8,485 bases of DNA from Opitutaceae bacterium. GTDB lineage: Bacteria; Verrucomicrobiota; Verrucomicrobiia; Opitutales; Opitutaceae. This document shows positions 6,108 through 8,485 of this stretch, piece by piece. The DNA lies in NCBI GenBank assembly GCA_020847775.1, contig JADLBI010000305.1, positions 1-8,485 on the forward strand. The letters run 5' to 3'. How positions within the stretch are numbered: position 1 is the first letter of the stretch; the number at the start of each line of letters is the position of its first letter. Both the position numbers and the translations under genes were made by a program. The notes below the pieces were generated by a model. That model had not been told where the DNA came from, searched no databases, and saw nothing but the letters and a program-made list of their open reading frames with translations.

Positions 6108-7253
6108 TCAGGGCTTCACCGGTGTCGCGCTCTTGCCGCCGACGAGTGATTCGACCGCGCGGAGGAAGGAGTCGCTGAGGAGATTCACCGTCATGTCCTG
6201 CGGCAGGTAGCCGTCGATGTTCCTGAAGGCTTCGCTCATCGATTTGGAGACTTCGATCTTCACGAAAGCGTCGGCGCCTTCGGCGGCATAGGCGCCGAGT
6301 TTAAGCTTGGTCGCCTCGGCCTCGGCCTTGCCGAGCGCCTCGATGGCCTGCGCGCGGAGCAACGCGGCTTCCTGTTCGCCTTGGGCGGCGAGCACGTTGC
6401 GGTTCTTGTCGGCCTCGGCGGCGAGTTCCACGCGCTTGGCGGCGGCGGTGGCATCGAGCACCTGCTGCTCGGCAAGTTTTTGCGCGGAAAGCACGCCGAC
6501 CTCCTTGTCGCGTTTGGCGTCAACCAGCGCCTTTTCATAGGCGGCTTGCGCCTCGGCCTTGGCGCGATCGGCCTTCGCCTCGGCGGCTTTCGTTTCCTCA
6601 ATGGCGCGCAGGCGCTCCTGCACGGCGACTTGGCGCGCCTTGATCTGCTCGACGTAGGCCGGATCGAGCCCGATGTGCTCGATCACAAAATTTTCCACGA
6701 TGACGCCGCGTTTGCGCAGATCGGAATCGGGCGCCATGAGGGCCTTGGAGATATCGCTCTGCAATTTCACCAAGCCCTCGCCGGAATAGGCGTCGAGCGC
6801 GGTGCGCGTGGTGGCGTTGTCCTTGACGACGCGCATGAGCTCGGGGCGCAAAATCTTCTCCTCGACGTTTTCGCGCACGGTCTTGTGCAGATCGACGACG
6901 TGCGCGGGATCACGCCGCCAGCGAATGTTGAGCGAGATGCGCATGTCCTGACCTTCGGAAGATTGCACGAGGTAGCTGTCGCGACCGCGGCCTTCCCCAT
7001 AGGTGTTCATCGCGGCGTCGTTCATCACGAAGACCTGCGAAGACATGTCGTATTTGAAAACCTTCTGCGTGAATCCCGGGAAGAGGATGTAGGTCTTCGG
7101 CTGCAGCGGTTCTGGCTCCACCCCGCCATCCCACGTTTCCTTCACGCCGATCTGGTTGCCCTCGACCGTCGTGATATCGACGATAAAAATACTGGCCACC
7201 AGCAAGCATACGAGAATGAGGCCGGCGAGGATGAGGCTGATGATTTGTTTCAT
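6108..7253 (-). CDS. SPFH/band-7 (prohibitin/stomatin-like) membrane protein
   Basis: SPFH proteins form large ring- or cage-like oligomers on the membrane, and organise microdomains or modulate membrane proteases. This 381-aa member has one N-terminal transmembrane helix (about 4-25). An SPFH domain follows (about 26-205), including VEGNQIGVKETWDGG, YILFPGFTQKVFKYDMSSQ and the helix region ENVEEKILRPELMRVVKDN. A long Ala/Glu/Lys-rich coiled coil occupies about 205-315 (EETKAAEAKADRAKAEAQ, QGEQEAALLRAQAIEALGKA). The C-terminus (about 320-381) ends in a flexible TPVKP tail. The order helix, SPFH, coiled coil is that of prohibitin/HflK/HflC-like proteins, but I see no specific HflK or HflC signature and leave the symbol blank. 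ATG 7253 lies 9 nt after the stop codon of the 70-aa membrane protein, so the two are very likely co-transcribed. No NfeD or FtsH gene is in the window. Confidence 0.93.
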   Translation of the reverse strand: MKQIISLILAGLILVCLLVASIFIVDITTVEGNQIGVKETWDGGVEPEPLQPKTYILFPGFTQKVFKYDMSSQVFVMNDAAMNTYGEGRGRDSYLVQSSEGQDMRISLNIRWRRDPAHVVDLHKTVRENVEEKILRPELMRVVKDNATTRTALDAYSGEGLVKLQSDISKALMAPDSDLRKRGVIVENFVIEHIGLDPAYVEQIKARQVAVQERLRAIEETKAAEAKADRAKAEAQAAYEKALVDAKRDKEVGVLSAQKLAEQQVLDATAAAKRVELAAEADKNRNVLAAQGEQEAALLRAQAIEALGKAEAEATKLKLGAYAAEGADAFVKIEVSKSMSEAFRNIDGYLPQDMTVNLLSDSFLRAVESLVGGKSATPVKP

Positions 7254-7262
7254 AACGTGGGA

Positions 7263-7475
7263 TTACTTGCGGTTCTTGAGGAGATAGAGGGTGCAAATGG
7301 CCAGATAGACCAGAAAGACAAAACCGATAGCGGGTAGCAGCAGCCGGATCGTTGGGGCCTTGAGCTCATACACGAGCGCGAACACCACGATCCACGCGGC
7401 GACAAACAGCGCCACGATTTTCCACGAGAATGGATTTTTCGGGGTGAGCTCGATGACCGGTTCTTGATCGGACAT
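7263..7475 (-). CDS. small two-helix membrane protein (70 aa) upstream of SPFH gene
   Basis: The family is not recognised. From the ATG at 7475 the protein has 70 residues: a polar acidic head (MSDQEPVIELTPKNP), a transmembrane helix at about 17-37, a short linker (ELKAPTIR) and a second helix at about 45-65, then a basic tail (KNRK). This predicts a hairpin topology with both ends in the cytoplasm. The same frame could start at TTG 7532 with 19 extra residues, but that segment is polar and would reach deep into the divergent Nudix gene, so I prefer the ATG. Its stop codon is 9 nt before the SPFH start. The coupling suggests an SPFH partner or a regulator of the same membrane module. Confidence 0.72.
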   Translation of the reverse strand: MSDQEPVIELTPKNPFSWKIVALFVAAWIVVFALVYELKAPTIRLLLPAIGFVFLVYLAICTLYLLKNRK

Positions 7476-7491
7476 GTGACGACTGTATGAT
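7464..7491 (+). promoter_or_regulatory. possible sigma70-like promoter facing the Nudix gene
   Basis: TTGATC (7464-7469) and TATGAT (7486-7491), separated by 16 bp, match the -35 and -10 consensus at 4 of 6 and 5 of 6 positions. It would overlap the annotated Nudix ATG at 7487 and start RNA near 7498. It therefore conflicts with that start codon: one of the two calls is wrong, or the promoter serves an alternative, shorter form. Confidence 0.25.
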
Positions 7492-7538
7492 TGCGCCTCT
7501 TCGCAGAGCCAGCGCAGATTTCCATTTTCCAATCATAC
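7485..7538. repeat. 9-bp inverted repeat between divergent genes
   Basis: GTATGATTG at 7485-7493 is the exact reverse complement of CAATCATAC at 7530-7538, with 36 bp between them. Centre-to-centre the arms are 45 bp apart, about four helical turns. The pair sits at the divergent junction of the membrane group and the Nudix gene. It could be an operator pair or two opposed -10-like elements, or chance. Confidence 0.35.
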
Positions 7539-7945
7539 CGACTGATTCCAACCCCACCCCCATCCCCGTCGTGTGCGCGCTGATCGAGCACGCGGGCCGC
7601 GTGCTGCTCGCGCAACGATCCGCCGGCAAGCACCTCGGCGGCAAATGGGAATTCCCCGGCGGCAAGGTCGAGCCCGGTGAAACCCCCGACGCGGCGCTCG
7701 TGCGCGAGATCAGTGAAGAGCTCGGCTGCACCATCACCGTTATCCGAGCACTACCGCCATGCGTGCACAACTACGCGACCGTCCGCATCGAACTCATGCC
7801 TTTTGTATGCGCACTGGCCGCTGATTCCGCGCCACCAACCAGCCGCGAGCACGCCGCCATCGCGTGGGTGCGCCCAACCGAACTCTTGGCGCGCGATCTC
7901 GCCCCGGCCGATATCCCCGTCGCCGAGCACTACCTGCTGCATTGA
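7487..7945 (+). CDS. mutT: MutT-like Nudix hydrolase
   Basis: This is probably an (8-oxo-)dGTP diphosphatase that cleanses the nucleotide pool, or a related nucleotide pyrophosphohydrolase, acting in the cytoplasm with Mg2+. The Nudix box is complete: G59, E65, R73, E74, E77, E78 and G80 in GGKVEPGETPDAALVREISEELG fit GX5EX7REUXEEXGU. The preceding GGKWEFPGG (51-59) and the downstream EHAAIAWVRPTEL...LAPADIPV (121-145) are typical of the MutT subgroup. The fold begins at about residue 26 (PIPVVCALIEHAGRVLLAQRS). The first 20 or so residues are unusual for the family, so the ATG at 7487 may be too far upstream. There is no other ATG; the only further standard start, GTG 7571, would cut into the first strand. 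The start is therefore uncertain. Only 3 nt separate its stop from the next gene, indicating an operon. MutT itself is a family-level guess. Confidence 0.9.
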   Translation: MIAPLRRASADFHFPIIPTDSNPTPIPVVCALIEHAGRVLLAQRSAGKHLGGKWEFPGGKVEPGETPDAALVREISEELGCTITVIRALPPCVHNYATVRIELMPFVCALAADSAPPTSREHAAIAWVRPTELLARDLAPADIPVAEHYLLH

Positions 7946-7948
7946 ATC

Positions 7949-8485
7949 ATGTCCGAACCCCGACACGCCCAACCCGACCGGCAGATGGTTCGCCGACAAC
8001 TCATCCGCAAAGGCCTGGCCGCATTTTCCGCCCGCCGCGCGCGCGACCAACGCAATCCGCAAGCGTCCGCGCGGTGGACGCGTGACCAATTCCGAGGTTA
8101 TTACGGCGACTTGCGCGAGTTCATCAACGGTCCGCTCAACGCGCGCATCGTCGGTCGCGGCGAAGGCGACGGATTTCGCTACGAAAACGTGCTGTTTGAA
8201 TCGCACCCCGGTTGGGAAATAAACGCCACGGTTTATCTGCCGCTGGATTCACACGGTCCGTTTCCGCCGGTCGTCGTGCCCGTCGGTCACTCGGGCAAGC
8301 AATTCGCATCCTATCAACTGCCCTGCCAGTATTTCGCGCGCGCCGGATTCATCGCCATCACGTTTGATCCGCCCGGCGTCGCGGGCGAAAAACAGCCGGG
8401 CAACGATCACTTTTCCGATGGCGTGCGGTGCCATCTCACCGGCGACACGTCGAGCCGCTACTTCATCGGCGACGTGTTGCGCGCG
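7949..8485 (+). CDS. alpha/beta hydrolase (acetyl xylan esterase-like), N-terminal part
   Basis: The frame stays open for 179 codons to the window end, so only the N-terminal part is visible. After a basic, likely helical leader (about 11-35), a segment at 75-100 (FRYENVLFESHPGWEINATVYLP) is followed by VVVPVGHSGK (108-117). This is the first core strand of an alpha/beta hydrolase with its oxyanion-loop-like turn. CQYFARAGFIAITFDPPGVAGE (126-147) is the next strand pair. The GDTSSRYFIGDVLRA end (165-179) is where these proteins lead into the helix before the nucleophile elbow. The GxSxG serine and the rest of the triad lie beyond the window. The pattern recalls esterases of carbohydrate-degrading bacteria annotated as acetyl xylan esterase or dienelactone hydrolase-like; the substrate is unknown. 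There is no signal peptide at ATG 7949. ATG 7985 is an alternative start. Its 3-nt spacing from the Nudix gene implies co-transcription. Confidence 0.8.
   Translation, partial: MSEPRHAQPDRQMVRRQLIRKGLAAFSARRARDQRNPQASARWTRDQFRGYYGDLREFINGPLNARIVGRGEGDGFRYENVLFESHPGWEINATVYLPLDSHGPFPPVVVPVGHSGKQFASYQLPCQYFARAGFIAITFDPPGVAGEKQPGNDHFSDGVRCHLTGDTSSRYFIGDVLRA

Noticed and set aside
6381..7337. A 318-aa plus-strand frame opposite the SPFH gene.
   Set aside because: It is the antisense of the coiled-coil gene, His/Asp/Gly/Leu-rich, and has no motif. The SPFH reading has clear domains.
7751..8206. Minus-strand frame opposite the Nudix and alpha/beta hydrolase genes.
   Set aside because: It overlaps two adjacent plus-strand genes whose Nudix box and hydrolase core strands are clear, and it shows no recognisable motif of its own.

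Overview
The window is high-GC DNA with the compact, mostly Shine-Dalgarno-poor look of a free-living heterotroph. Three things point to a Verrucomicrobia/Opitutaceae-type bacterium: an AroF-like DAHP synthase, a Thermus/cytosolic-type NAD malate dehydrogenase, and a GH78-type glycosidase with an alpha/beta hydrolase of the kind common in polysaccharide degraders. The intergenic repeats (CACGAAGGA-type units and GC-rich palindromes) fit as well. This placement is inference from protein flavour and repeat style, not a database result.

Layout, left to right. Positions 1-78 hold two terminator-like hairpins that close an upstream plus-strand unit lying outside the window. Two plus-strand metabolic genes follow: a DAHP synthase (157-1212) and malate dehydrogenase (1329-2312). 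A palindromic 9-nt-unit repeat separates them. The malate dehydrogenase ends at a strong intrinsic terminator that lies inside the 3' end of the convergent next gene. The minus strand then carries a 799-aa alpha-L-rhamnosidase-like protein (2328-4727) and an unrecognised soluble protein of about 231 aa (4779-5474). A 263-bp gene-free interval (5475-5737) is packed with palindromes, including an 83-bp element that can fold as a Y. Next is a minus-strand membrane group: a 70-aa two-helix protein, an SPFH/band-7 protein 9 nt downstream of it, and an 87-aa very hydrophobic protein after a 106-bp gap. On the plus strand, diverging from that group with only 11 bp between the annotated start codons, are a MutT-like Nudix hydrolase (7487-7945) and, 3 nt later, the N-terminal part of an alpha/beta hydrolase (7949 to the window end).

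How the genes relate. The first two are housekeeping enzymes (aromatic amino acid entry and the TCA cycle) and need not be one operon. The rhamnosidase and the alpha/beta hydrolase suggest processing of plant or algal polysaccharide. The SPFH group looks like a membrane-organisation or envelope-stress module. I see no phage, insertion sequence, CRISPR array, rRNA or tRNA. The least explained content is the 231-aa protein, the SPFH-associated small membrane proteins and the structured intergenic repeats.
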